Source of the DNA: Spirochaetota bacterium
GTDB lineage: Bacteria; Spirochaetota; UBA4802; UBA5550
Length of the DNA: 47,837 nucleotides
Assembly (NCBI GenBank): GCA_003246895.1
Contig: QKCL01000057.1
Location: 1-47,837, forward strand
Direction: 5' to 3'
This document shows, in pieces, positions 8,333 to 16,497 of this stretch. Every line of letters begins with the position of its first letter. Position 1 is the first letter of the stretch. The notes below the pieces were generated by a model that saw only the letters and a program-made list of their open reading frames with translations, did no database searches and was not told the DNA's origin. Both the position numbers and the translations under genes were made by a program.

Positions 8333-9634
8333 CTAAAAATACAGTTTCACAAATGAATATACCATGGGTGCGGATTCATATGTTTCAAAATCGGAAACCC
8401 TTTCCCTGCTTCCGGTCTTTGCTCCCATTACCCCAAGCGACACCTCTGCATTGTCGGAAACGCTGTATTTAAAGGAAGCGCTGGCAAAGAGTCCTCTGCC
8501 TTCAAAATCATAGATCAGAAAAATATCGGCCCTGAGAATAGAGATTATATCATATCCTGCGTTTAATGAAAGATAATACCTGTTGTATGTGAGGATGCGG
8601 TTTGAGAGAGTATAAAAGCTGCTTCCATTATACCCATCTGACATGAATGACGAAACAGCGTCCCTGAGGTCTTTATCTTCATTAATACAGACCTCATTAT
8701 AGAAGAATTCAGAAAGGAGATACAAACCCTTTGAAAATGTATACTCATAGCCTGTGCCTGCCTGCCAGAAACCCTTTTCCGATTCATCGGGCTTTGAATA
8801 GAGAGCTACTGCCGTGAGCTGGCCGCCGAAAAGAACAAATACGAAATCTGCCCCGGCCACCCTCCGCTTTGAAACATAACCTGCCAGAAGCGCCGCATCT
8901 GCAGATTCGCTGAGAAACTTTATCCTGACAGCGTAGTTGCTGCTCTTCATATCCGTATCTCTGATTTCATCGTTTTCCCTGAGGGGATTATATACTGCCG
9001 ATACCTCCAGGAGATTCTCCATGAACAGGTCCGCCCTGAATGCATCAATACCCTCCTGGTCTTCAGCTCCTTCAACAGATGTAGGAGAAACCGGATTAAG
9101 AAGGTCAAGGGGATTCCAGAGCCTGCTGCTTCCAAAACGCACCTGCTGCCTCCCTGCAGTGAACGTAAAAGCTCCTGCCGAGAACTTTCCGTAGGCCCTG
9201 TGAAATCCGGAACTGTAATACATGGGCGGGTCTGTTCTGTCCACTCCGCTTTTCCAGATTCTGTTGTAATCTCCCGCCTGCCACTCACTTTCAAATTCTC
9301 TGGAATCTGTATAGTTAGACCAGACCGCTTCGCTGTCGTAGTCCATATGGAATACAAAACTGCTGCCGTATGTGACCTCGGGAGAAAGCCGCAGCCGGTT
9401 AAGGTCAAGAAACATGTTTTTATCAGTTGAGGCTTCACTTCCCGTACCGTAATAGTCGCTGTTTCTCCGGTACATGAACATGTTCTTGTAGTGCCCCTTG
9501 AACGAAAAATTCCATCCTGAACTCTCAAAGGGGTCTTCCGCTTCACCTGAAAAGGCCGGACCGCTGTAAAAAAAAACAAAAAGCAGAACTGTGCAGAATA
9601 TTCTTTCCCATGAAAAGATAATACCAATGATCAT
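8333..9634 (-). CDS. Outer-membrane beta-barrel protein, last gene of an ABC export operon
   Basis: 433 residues. A signal peptide ends near GPAFSGEA. The rest alternates polar and aromatic residues in porin-like strands and ends with a C-terminal strand terminating in Phe (VYSFVKLYF), typical of proteins inserted by the BAM machinery. The protein resembles alginate-export or DUF1302-type barrels in style (FTAGRQQVRFGSSRLWNPLD), but I cannot fix the family. It overlaps the ATPase gene by 4 nt (ATGA), so it belongs to the TetR - LolA-like - permease - permease - ATPase operon. Its likely role is the outer-membrane exit or acceptor of that transport route (inference). Confidence 0.78.
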   Translation of the reverse strand: MIIGIIFSWERIFCTVLLFVFFYSGPAFSGEAEDPFESSGWNFSFKGHYKNMFMYRRNSDYYGTGSEASTDKNMFLDLNRLRLSPEVTYGSSFVFHMDYDSEAVWSNYTDSREFESEWQAGDYNRIWKSGVDRTDPPMYYSSGFHRAYGKFSAGAFTFTAGRQQVRFGSSRLWNPLDLLNPVSPTSVEGAEDQEGIDAFRADLFMENLLEVSAVYNPLRENDEIRDTDMKSSNYAVRIKFLSESADAALLAGYVSKRRVAGADFVFVLFGGQLTAVALYSKPDESEKGFWQAGTGYEYTFSKGLYLLSEFFYNEVCINEDKDLRDAVSSFMSDGYNGSSFYTLSNRILTYNRYYLSLNAGYDIISILRADIFLIYDFEGRGLFASASFKYSVSDNAEVSLGVMGAKTGSRERVSDFETYESAPMVYSFVKLYF

Positions 9635-10302
9635 AGAGTGATTCTACCGTCTGTGATCCTGATGAGCCTTTCTGCCCTGTCCATGACCATGGGGTCGTGA
9701 GTTGAAAAGAGAAAGGTTGTTCCCCTCTCATGGTTCAGGTTCTTCATGAGATCGAGGAGTGATGAACCTGTCTTCTGGTCAAGGTTTGCAGTGGGTTCAT
9801 CGGCCAGTACAATTTCAGGGCCCGAAACAATGGCCCTTGCCACCGCCACACGCTGCTGCTGGCCGCCCGAAAGCTGTGCCGGCCTGCGGTGTGACTCCTT
9901 CTCAAGACCAACATCCCTAAGCATTGCAAGGGCCTTCTCCCTCCGCTCATGTTTCTCAACACCCTGAAGAAGCATGACATACTCTACGTTCTCGACTGCC
10001 GAAAGAACAGGTATGAGATTATAGGCCTGGAATATGAACCCGATCCTGTTCAGCCTGATCTTTGAAAGTTCACTTTCACTCAGGCCCTTCATGGTCTGTC
10101 CGGAAATAATTACATCTCCTTCATCCGGCCTGTCAATACCGCCCATGACATTGAGAAGTGTAGTCTTTCCCGAACCTGAAGGCCCTGCAATGGCCGAGAA
10201 CTCTCCGCTTTCAATGTCAAGGTCGATTCCCCTCAGGGCATGAACCTCCTGTCCGTTTGACTGGTATGTTTTATGAAGGTTTTTTATTTCAATTACTTTC
10301 AT
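9631..10302 (-). CDS. ABC transporter ATPase, LolD/MacB type
   Basis: 223 residues from the chosen start. Walker A is GPSGSGKTT, the signature is LSGGQQQRVAVARA, Walker B is IVLADEPTANLD, and the switch histidine is in FSTHDP. Length and motifs fit the LolD/MacB/FtsE group, which powers mechanotransmission permeases rather than channel-type transporters. The start used is the ATG at 10302, with AAGGAG 5 nt upstream; a frame six codons longer is less likely. The two permeases it should energise lie directly upstream, and the barrel gene overlaps its stop. A short CCCC-ttac-GGGG hairpin lies in the 47-nt gap before it and could tune ATPase expression. Confidence 0.93.
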   Translation of the reverse strand: MKVIEIKNLHKTYQSNGQEVHALRGIDLDIESGEFSAIAGPSGSGKTTLLNVMGGIDRPDEGDVIISGQTMKGLSESELSKIRLNRIGFIFQAYNLIPVLSAVENVEYVMLLQGVEKHERREKALAMLRDVGLEKESHRRPAQLSGGQQQRVAVARAIVSGPEIVLADEPTANLDQKTGSSLLDLMKNLNHERGTTFLFSTHDPMVMDRAERLIRITDGRITL

Positions 10303-10349
10303 TCTTACTCCTTTTCCCATAGTTCCCCTTACGGGGGGATTATGGGTTT

Positions 10350-11582
10350 CTAAATAAAATGAAGGGCCTTAAGGGGCCTGATTCTCGCAGCCTTCACTGC
10401 CGGATAAAGGGCTGCAATGACTGCAGTACATGACACAATCACCATGGATGCAAAAAAATCCTTCACAGTTACTACAGGATAAATAACAGTTCCCGAGCCC
10501 AGGATTGACATTGTCTCGGAAAAAAAAGACAGGTCAAGTCCCGTGACCGTGAGAACACCCAGAACAAGCCCGCCGGCGATCATGCCTGCAGCCATCCCCA
10601 GAAGTCCAAGATTAAGGGACTCAATAAGTATCATGATAAAAATATTCAGCGGCTTCGTGCCCAGGCATTTCATTACACCGATTTCATGGAAGCGCTCCAT
10701 TATGGCCATGACCATGGTGTTGGCCACTGAAAATACAATTGTCGTAAACACTATCGCAAAAAAAACATACATCATTGAATCATATAGCCTGATTGCGCTG
10801 ACAATGGACGGGGCCATCTCCTGCCATGTTTTCACCACGACATCAGTGCTTTTCAGCCACGGCTCCACTCTTTTTTTTATTCTGTAGGAGAGGTCCCGGT
10901 TTTCTGCCTTGATCGTAATCTCGGATATACGGCTTCCGATGCCCGTTATTCTCTGAAGATTTTTCAGTCCCGTGAACACCACGTGCTTGTCAAAATCCCC
11001 CACCGGCGATGAGAAGATCCCCTTCACAGTAAGAGCTTCGCCTGTCATCTCTCCATGAACATCCTGCAGTATCAGAACAAGCCTGTCTCCAACCACAAGG
11101 TCAAGTTTCTCCGCTGTTCTCTTTGATATCAGAATATCTCTGGCCTCTGAGCTTTTCAGGAAGTCACTGCCGTTTTCTTTCGAAGTGTATTCATAAATTC
11201 CGGAAACGGTTCTCTCCCTTTCCGGGTCTATTCCCGCAATCATGACTCCCCTTGAACTTTCACTTGACCTTATCATGGCCTGCACCTTGACCCGCGGAGC
11301 CCATGAGAACCCCTTTGAGGATTTCATTCTTTCCATGAAATCCTCATCCGGTACAAAACTGTATGAGGGTTTGATATTGTCCAGGAAGCCCTTTCTGTGA
11401 ACAGAGACATGTCCCAGTGATGTGCTGATTGTATTGTCCACCATCTGATAATTCATGCCCTTTGATATCCCCATCATGAAAAACATCATGAGTATGCCAA
11501 GGCCTATTGAAGTAATAACAACCAGAGACCTTCTCCTGTTACGCCAGACATTTCTCCAGCTAAGCAAAAATATCATCTTCAT
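10350..11582 (-). CDS. FtsX/MacB-family ABC permease (LolE-like), copy 2
   Basis: 410 residues with the family architecture: one N-terminal transmembrane helix (about 20-40), a periplasmic MacB-PCD-like domain to about 265, then three C-terminal helices (near 272-292, 320-345 and 370-395) of the FtsX domain. The conserved N-terminal RNVWRNRRRSLVV and the cytoplasmic loop EIGVMKCLGTKPLNIF are typical. It is paralogous to the gene just upstream (12-nt gap), so the transporter is probably a heterodimer like LolCE. LolCE and MacB pull lipoproteins or small molecules from the periplasmic face of the inner membrane; the substrate here is not known. Confidence 0.9.
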   Translation of the reverse strand: MKMIFLLSWRNVWRNRRRSLVVITSIGLGILMMFFMMGISKGMNYQMVDNTISTSLGHVSVHRKGFLDNIKPSYSFVPDEDFMERMKSSKGFSWAPRVKVQAMIRSSESSRGVMIAGIDPERERTVSGIYEYTSKENGSDFLKSSEARDILISKRTAEKLDLVVGDRLVLILQDVHGEMTGEALTVKGIFSSPVGDFDKHVVFTGLKNLQRITGIGSRISEITIKAENRDLSYRIKKRVEPWLKSTDVVVKTWQEMAPSIVSAIRLYDSMMYVFFAIVFTTIVFSVANTMVMAIMERFHEIGVMKCLGTKPLNIFIMILIESLNLGLLGMAAGMIAGGLVLGVLTVTGLDLSFFSETMSILGSGTVIYPVVTVKDFFASMVIVSCTAVIAALYPAVKAARIRPLKALHFI

Positions 11583-11594
11583 TAAATCAGCCTC

Positions 11595-12833
11595 CTAGAG
11601 TTCCCGCATGGACGTTACAGGGTCAAGACGCGATGCCCGCCTGGCCGGAAAGTAACTGAATACCCCGGCCAGCAAAAATACAATTACCGAAGCCCTTATG
11701 AAATCTGAAATTTTTATCTTTGCATAGTACACAAGTGTCGATACCTGATACATCTCCATCTCGCTCTCATATTCCGAAAAATCCATTGGGTAGACTGTGA
11801 AATACCAGCTCAGTCCATAGCCTAGAATCATCCCCAGGGCTATGCCCATTGCAGAGACAAAAAAGGACTCAGTCAGTATCATTCTGAAGATGCGTTCAGG
11901 GCCTGTACCGATTGAAAGCATGATACCGAACTCACGCGTCCTTTCATAGACAGACATCTGTATTGTATTTAAAATTCCAAAGGCCACAATTAGATAGAGT
12001 ATCATTACAAATATGTGTCCGCTGGCCCTGTCAAGGGCAATGAACTGCAGAATTTCCGGGTTGAGCCTGTCCCATGACATTACCTCGAATGTGTCATCCG
12101 TTACAGACCTTATACGTGCGGCGAGCCCCGCCACACTGTCTATGTCACTGGCCCTTATGGCATATGCAGTGACATGGCCCATCATTGAAAAAACTTCCCT
12201 TGCGGCATCCAGTGAAATTATTCCAAGGGTTCTGTTGTACTGAACATTTGGAGACTTGAAGATTCCCCTTACCATGAAATTTTTTGCTGCAATGGAACCG
12301 TCGAATCCCTGGGAAACAAGAGAGACCTCATCACCCACACCCGCGTCAAGAACCCTGGCAAGGGCCCTGCCCAGTACTATTCCGTTTTTATCAGAAGGAG
12401 AAATAAACTTTCCGCCGGGAAGGACATATCTGTCCATGGTGATGATATCCCTCTCCCTTTCCGGATCAATTCCAAGTATTTCACACCCCGCAGAGGAATC
12501 CCTGTGTGTAAGGAGGCCACCTGTTGAGATTCTCTTTGAAATTCCCTTAACGTTTTTCATGGAGGATATTTTATTGAAGAGTTCGTTATCGTCCATGAAC
12601 GCATACTCAAGGGTCATGTTCTCCCAGAATCCCTTCTCGTGGACCTGAATATGGCCTGTTCTGGGCGCAACACTGTCCTCAATCATCTGGGCATAACCGC
12701 CATTCTGGAGTGAACGCATGAACAGTATGAGTGCCGTGCCCGCCGCAATAGTCATGAATGTGAGAAATGACCTGCGCTTGTTTCTCCAGACATTTCTCCA
12801 TGCCAGCATCACTGTCATTTTATAGCCGGACAT
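11595..12833 (-). CDS. FtsX/MacB-family ABC permease (LolC-like), copy 1
   Basis: 412 residues. The N-terminal helix follows the motif AWRNVWRNKRRSFLTF. A large periplasmic domain then leads to three C-terminal helices with the conserved loop REFGIMLSIGTGPERIF. It shares the same motif order and length with the next gene, so the two are paralogues from an old duplication. It begins 1 nt after the stop of the LolA-like gene, implying translational coupling between carrier and permease. Its ATPase partner lies two genes downstream. Confidence 0.9.
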   Translation of the reverse strand: MSGYKMTVMLAWRNVWRNKRRSFLTFMTIAAGTALILFMRSLQNGGYAQMIEDSVAPRTGHIQVHEKGFWENMTLEYAFMDDNELFNKISSMKNVKGISKRISTGGLLTHRDSSAGCEILGIDPERERDIITMDRYVLPGGKFISPSDKNGIVLGRALARVLDAGVGDEVSLVSQGFDGSIAAKNFMVRGIFKSPNVQYNRTLGIISLDAAREVFSMMGHVTAYAIRASDIDSVAGLAARIRSVTDDTFEVMSWDRLNPEILQFIALDRASGHIFVMILYLIVAFGILNTIQMSVYERTREFGIMLSIGTGPERIFRMILTESFFVSAMGIALGMILGYGLSWYFTVYPMDFSEYESEMEMYQVSTLVYYAKIKISDFIRASVIVFLLAGVFSYFPARRASRLDPVTSMREL

Positions 12834-13580
12834 CTATCTCCCCTTGAGATTCTGTATTGTAAAAACCCTATCCGGAATGGCGACGTTAAAACGGATAAAC
12901 TTTATCCTCAGCATGGTGTACCTGTCCTTCTTTGAAAGTGTCTCCATTTTGTAGACTGCCGGTATTACCCTGCCGCCCATTTCAGTGAATTCCGACATTG
13001 TCATGGTCTTTTTCAGGACATTGTGCTGGTTGTAGAATTCCTCTTTCACCGGAAGATAATCATGCTTCCTTGCATAGTATACTATTTTACCCCATACCAC
13101 TGCTGATTCCGGTTTAGGCACAAGAGTAATCCTGTAGCAGTCGTGTCCCGCAATATTTTCAGACCCGGAAAGTGTATGGGTGTAGTCCTTTGTAATACTC
13201 GATTCCTTTACAATGTCATCATTGGTAAAATCAGAACCCATCCATGACTGAAGCATCATGGAAGGAGATATCTTTATGGCCTTCTGCAGTCCCGGAATGA
13301 AATGCCTCATCTCATGACCTATAAGAAGAAACCTGTTGCCAGCGTCTTTCTTGGGAGATGTAATTACGGAGAAACTCTTTCTCCCGTCCCTGACGTTCCA
13401 GCTCTTCATCTCCATTGTACGGGTCCATTTTCTTGTCTTGATTGTTACCTCATATACTGCAGTCTGTGTATTCCCCCTGACAGCATCCTCAGATTTTTTT
13501 ATAATTTCCCCTGCAGTCATTGAGAAAAGCGGATGGGCAATGATCATTGTTATAATTACTGAAAATATTCTAAAGGTCAT
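12834..13580 (-). CDS. Periplasmic LolA-like outer-membrane lipoprotein-sorting protein
   Basis: 248 residues. A signal peptide (about 1-20) is followed by a LolA/LolB-type beta sheet. Features of this family (often annotated outer membrane lipoprotein-sorting protein) are visible: early EIIKKSEDAVRG, then basic-aromatic strands (TIKTRKWTRTMEMKSW), SFSVITSPKKDAGNRFL and QSWMGSDFTNDDIV. Relatives often sit beside RND/MMPL or ABC exporters of hydrophobic molecules. Here it is coupled on both sides: its ATG overlaps the TetR stop by 4 nt, and its stop is 1 nt from the first permease. Inferred role: periplasmic shuttle taking a lipid-like cargo from the permeases to the barrel. Confidence 0.87.
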   Translation of the reverse strand: MTFRIFSVIITMIIAHPLFSMTAGEIIKKSEDAVRGNTQTAVYEVTIKTRKWTRTMEMKSWNVRDGRKSFSVITSPKKDAGNRFLLIGHEMRHFIPGLQKAIKISPSMMLQSWMGSDFTNDDIVKESSITKDYTHTLSGSENIAGHDCYRITLVPKPESAVVWGKIVYYARKHDYLPVKEEFYNQHNVLKKTMTMSEFTEMGGRVIPAVYKMETLSKKDRYTMLRIKFIRFNVAIPDRVFTIQNLKGR

Positions 13581-14215
13581 TCCTGATCCCCCTGTACTTT
13601 TTCTGCTGATATACTCTGAAAAAACATCTCAAGAAAACTCTCAATTCCCTTCATCATATCTATCCTTGAAGGGTTCAGGGCGCAGTGAAGCCCCACTCCG
13701 TCCAGGGACGCAACAAGGAGCATTGACTTTTCAGAAATGTCCAGGTCACTGCGGAAAACTCCTTCATTAACCCCCCTGCGGATAATTCTTTCAAACATGC
13801 CCTTCATGGAATCCACAATACGGTTGAAAATTTCACCAAGTTCAGGAACCTTCCCCTTCAGTATCAGTGAAAAAACTTCGGTGAATATTATGGTCATTTT
13901 CTTAAGTGACATGAGGTCATTATCAAAGAACCTGCATATTTCATCAATTGCAGACCTTATAAGGTCCCTTTCATCTGAAAGAAGCTCCTCAAGTGCCTGA
14001 ACCCTCTGCTCGGTCTGGAGCCAGAGAAAATTCATGACATAGAGAAGAATCTCCTCCTTTGAATCAAAATACTGGTAAACCAGCCCCTTTGAAATTCCCA
14101 CTGCTGATGCGATATCGATTATGCGTGAATTTTCAAAACCCTTTTCCATGAAGACTTCCAGTGCCCCGAAGGCAATCTGGTTCTGCTTCTCTTCCCTGTT
14201 AATTATCTTCGGCAT
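13577..14215 (-). CDS. TetR-family repressor of the LolA-like/ABC export operon
   Basis: 212 residues from the chosen start. An N-terminal TetR helix-turn-helix is seen at about 25-45 (IIDIASAVGISKGLVYQYFDSKEEIL is in two pieces: IASAVGISKGLVYQYF and DSKEEIL). The C-terminal half is a ligand-binding helical domain. The longer frame starting at 14335 would run through the promoter, so ATG 14215 is preferred: it begins MPKIINREEKQ, a normal TetR start. There is no Shine-Dalgarno; the -10 TATATT ends 6 nt before the ATG, predicting a leaderless mRNA. First gene of the operon, with a perfect operator in its own promoter, so it is almost certainly autoregulated. Confidence 0.92.
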   Translation of the reverse strand: MPKIINREEKQNQIAFGALEVFMEKGFENSRIIDIASAVGISKGLVYQYFDSKEEILLYVMNFLWLQTEQRVQALEELLSDERDLIRSAIDEICRFFDNDLMSLKKMTIIFTEVFSLILKGKVPELGEIFNRIVDSMKGMFERIIRRGVNEGVFRSDLDISEKSMLLVASLDGVGLHCALNPSRIDMMKGIESFLEMFFQSISAEKVQGDQE

Positions 14216-14221
14216 AAAACA

Positions 14222-14254
14222 AATATACCTTTTATTGACCCATTGGTCAATAAA
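14222..14254 (-). promoter_or_regulatory. Autoregulated promoter with TetR operator (minus strand)
   Basis: On the minus strand: -35 TTGACC (14250-14245), 17-bp spacer, -10 TATATT (14227-14222), then 6 nt to the ATG at 14215. A perfect inverted repeat TTTATTGACC-4 nt-GGTCAATAAA occupies 14231-14254, covering the -35 and most of the spacer. This is a classical position for repressor binding. Confidence 0.82.
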
Positions 14255-14387
14255 AAAATAATGTAACCAGAATTTCATACAGTTTACAGAATTTAATGTA
14301 TTAAAAAAGAGGGTATTTTTTATAAATACTTTCAAAAAGGGGTTGTAAGCATATCAGGCTTGGCCAACAATCCCTCAGGATTAAAAA

Positions 14388-14402
14388 AAATGATTATCAT
14401 TT
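14388..14402. promoter_or_regulatory. Perfect 7-1-7 palindrome upstream of htpX
   Basis: AAATGAT-t-ATCATTT, 16 bp before the htpX ATG and next to its GGAGAGG ribosome site. The 7-1-7 shape recalls Fur-type boxes, but the bases match only partly. Regulator unknown. Confidence 0.4.
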
Positions 14403-14418
14403 AATCGGAGAGGAAAAA

Positions 14419-15306
14419 ATGTTTAAACGCGTAGGTTTATTTTTACTTACCAACTTTCTGGTCGTCATCACAGTGAGCCTCATTCTCAATATTCTGCTGC
14501 CCAAACTCGGAGTACAGCTTCAGGGGGCAACATACCTTGCCGTATTCTGCGGTGTTTTCGGTATGGCAGGAGCGTTCATTTCACTTGGAATGAGCAAGTG
14601 GATGGCCAAATCGGCATACAACATACATGTAATTACCCAGAATGACCAAGACTATTCGCTTCGCGAACTCCATGCAATGGTTGTTAAACTTTCAAGACAG
14701 GCAGGACTGCCGAAGGTTCCGGAAGTGGGAGTATACCAGTCCGACGAACCCAATGCATTTGCAACGGGCCCTACAAAGAGCAGCTCAATCGTTGCGTTTT
14801 CAACAGGCCTCCTCAATGCCATGAACAAAGAAGAGGTTGAAGCCGTTGCTGCCCACGAGATTTCACACATAGCAAACGGAGACATGGTAACAATGACGCT
14901 CCTTACCGGTGTTGCAAACGCACTGGTAATGTTCCTTGCAAGAGTAATAGCATGGGGAATAAACAGCGCCATCAGCCGTGACGAAGAGGGGGAAGGCCTC
15001 GGATACTTTGCATACATAATGGTAGTAATGGCCCTTGAAACGGTTCTCATGCTGCTGGCTTCAATTCCAATTGCGGCATTCTCAAGGTACAGGGAATATA
15101 AGGCAGATGCAGGTTCAGCGAAAATGACTTCACCAAGGTCCATGGCAGATGCACTCAGGGCACTTGGAAAAATTTCAGGAAGGATTGAAGAGGAGAAGGA
15201 CCAGTTTGCAATTGCAAAAATCAGTTCCGGAAAGAGAACTTCACTCTGGGCAACTCACCCTTCACTGCAGGATAGAATAAAAAGACTTGAATCAGGAAGA
15301 TTTTAA
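14419..15306 (+). CDS. htpX: Membrane zinc metalloprotease HtpX (M48)
   Basis: 295 residues, usual length. Two N-terminal membrane segments (about 5-27 and 37-57), the zinc site HEISH (His146, Glu147, His150) and third ligand Glu226 in REYKAD, with further hydrophobic segments at about 157-180 and 195-222. Family role: membrane-protein quality control, cutting misfolded inner-membrane proteins on the cytosolic side. The protein ends with ATHPSLQDRIKRLES, the conserved C-terminus. GGAGAGG sits 6 nt before the ATG. Monocistronic, with a strong terminator after it and a palindrome before it. Confidence 0.96.
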   Translation: MFKRVGLFLLTNFLVVITVSLILNILLPKLGVQLQGATYLAVFCGVFGMAGAFISLGMSKWMAKSAYNIHVITQNDQDYSLRELHAMVVKLSRQAGLPKVPEVGVYQSDEPNAFATGPTKSSSIVAFSTGLLNAMNKEEVEAVAAHEISHIANGDMVTMTLLTGVANALVMFLARVIAWGINSAISRDEEGEGLGYFAYIMVVMALETVLMLLASIPIAAFSRYREYKADAGSAKMTSPRSMADALRALGKISGRIEEEKDQFAIAKISSGKRTSLWATHPSLQDRIKRLESGRF

Positions 15307-15341
15307 TTCCTGAACTTTGAGAGAATTCAGACCATATAAAG

Positions 15342-15370
15342 AAACTCCCGGTCCATGCCGGGAGTTTTTT
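15342..15370 (+). terminator. Intrinsic terminator after htpX
   Basis: Ten-bp stem AAACTCCCGG / CCGGGAGTTT, loop TCCATG, followed by a T run on the plus strand. It also lies beyond the stop of the convergent ferredoxin gene, where it could act less strongly. Confidence 0.9.
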
Positions 15371-15413
15371 AATTATAATCTGTTCATTCTGTTTCTTAAA
15401 GTATTATATGTAA

Positions 15414-15587
15414 CTACTCGGCGATAATAGCACCGAATCCGCATTCTGATTCGCATGCGCCGCAATCGATACAGGCGTCAGAAATGGTATAGAAATTTGA
15501 GCCCTCTGGAGCCGAAATCGCATCCACAGGACAGGCGCTCTTGCATGCACCGCAGAACTCACATTTATCAGGATCAATCTTATGCAT
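15414..15587 (-). CDS. Small 2[4Fe-4S] ferredoxin
   Basis: 57 residues, short enough to be missed by length-filtered gene calls. Two cluster motifs are present: Cys9-x2-Cys12-x2-Cys15-x3-Cys19-Pro (CEFCGACKSACP) and Cys39-x2-Cys42-x2-Cys45-x3-Cys49 (CIDCGACESECG). The second lacks the usual proline after the last cysteine. The family carries low-potential electrons in the cytosol of anaerobes, for example for pyruvate oxidoreductase or hydrogenase; the partner is not in this window. The ATG at 15587 has a perfect AGGAGG 8 nt upstream. Start, stop and both motifs agree, so the gene is secure. Confidence 0.95.
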   Translation of the reverse strand: MHKIDPDKCEFCGACKSACPVDAISAPEGSNFYTISDACIDCGACESECGFGAIIAE

Positions 15588-15794
15588 ATTGCTCCCTCCT
15601 TTTATGTATTTTAAACTACAGAACAGCCCATGACCCCTTTGTATGCAAATAATTTTTCAAATAAAAAAGACTCCATTATTGTTTTTTAACATCCCGGAAA
15701 AAATTCCGGCCCAGATAATATTAAAAATAAATGATACTGGAAATAATAACACAAAATTGTTTAAAAACAGCCTATATGCACTTTTGGAAAAAAC

Positions 15795-16475
15795 TTATTT
15801 CTTCAGTCCTGTTACTTCTACTATCTTGTCGGTAAGCTCACCGGATACTTTATTAAGCAATTGCTCCACATATTGAGCTTTTGACTTTGAGAAATCCAGA
15901 AAATCATGTTTCTGATTGTATGATTCATATGTAAATCCCACTACTTCATTTTGAGGATACTCCAATAATCGCCCATCAATATATACACCCGTAAACTTAC
16001 CACCACCACTTAATTCATATAAATGATCAATCCAAACTACATAAAGATATTTGGTCCCCAATGTCTTTTGCGCAGACAAAATCCGTTGCTTGTTTTCATT
16101 AGAAATCCAGCTTGCACCCTCTTTAGTTTCCCTTGATACTGATGTTACTCTGGACATTGTTACACCTCCACCTGACATTAATGGAGCTTCCTTTTTTATA
16201 AGATTACCTTTCTCTTTTACTACAGAATAAACCTTATCAAAGCTTACCACTTCGAATGAAGATTTCTTGCTAAGATCTCCGATTAGACGTTTAATCAGTA
16301 AAAAATTAGCATCATTATTCATACCAGGAAGAATGGCAATTGTCCCTTTTTTAATCTGCTTTCCTTCTGGTAGAATTTCAAAATCCTTCTGATAAAATCC
16401 TCTGGGAGAGGAACATGATCCAATAAAAAAAACTGATAATAATAAACAAGGAACCTTTAAAATATTAAACTTCAA
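15795..16475 (-). CDS. Lipoprotein, unknown function (paralogue of the upstream gene)
   Basis: 226 residues, with lipobox IGSC (Cys21). No family is recognised. The layout is an early strand GTIAILPGMNNDANFLL, a helix-strand region, then LGTKYLYVVWIDHLYEL. This matches the order of the neighbouring protein (LGVDYIYVIWNPSNVEELKL), so the two are diverged tandem duplicates. Both end with a helix and a ...EVTGLKK / ...ESTGMIKE tail. The gap between them is 22 nt, so they are one operon. AT-rich codon use contrasts with most neighbours and may point to later acquisition. Confidence 0.8.
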   Translation of the reverse strand: MKFNILKVPCLLLSVFFIGSCSSPRGFYQKDFEILPEGKQIKKGTIAILPGMNNDANFLLIKRLIGDLSKKSSFEVVSFDKVYSVVKEKGNLIKKEAPLMSGGGVTMSRVTSVSRETKEGASWISNENKQRILSAQKTLGTKYLYVVWIDHLYELSGGGKFTGVYIDGRLLEYPQNEVVGFTYESYNQKHDFLDFSKSKAQYVEQLLNKVSGELTDKIVEVTGLKK

Positions 16476-16497
16476 AATATTACTCCTTAACTGTTAT

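Noticed and set aside
14216-14335. 40-codon N-terminal extension of the TetR protein
   Set aside because: It would be translated from the promoter/operator region; ATG 14215 fits the TetR family start.
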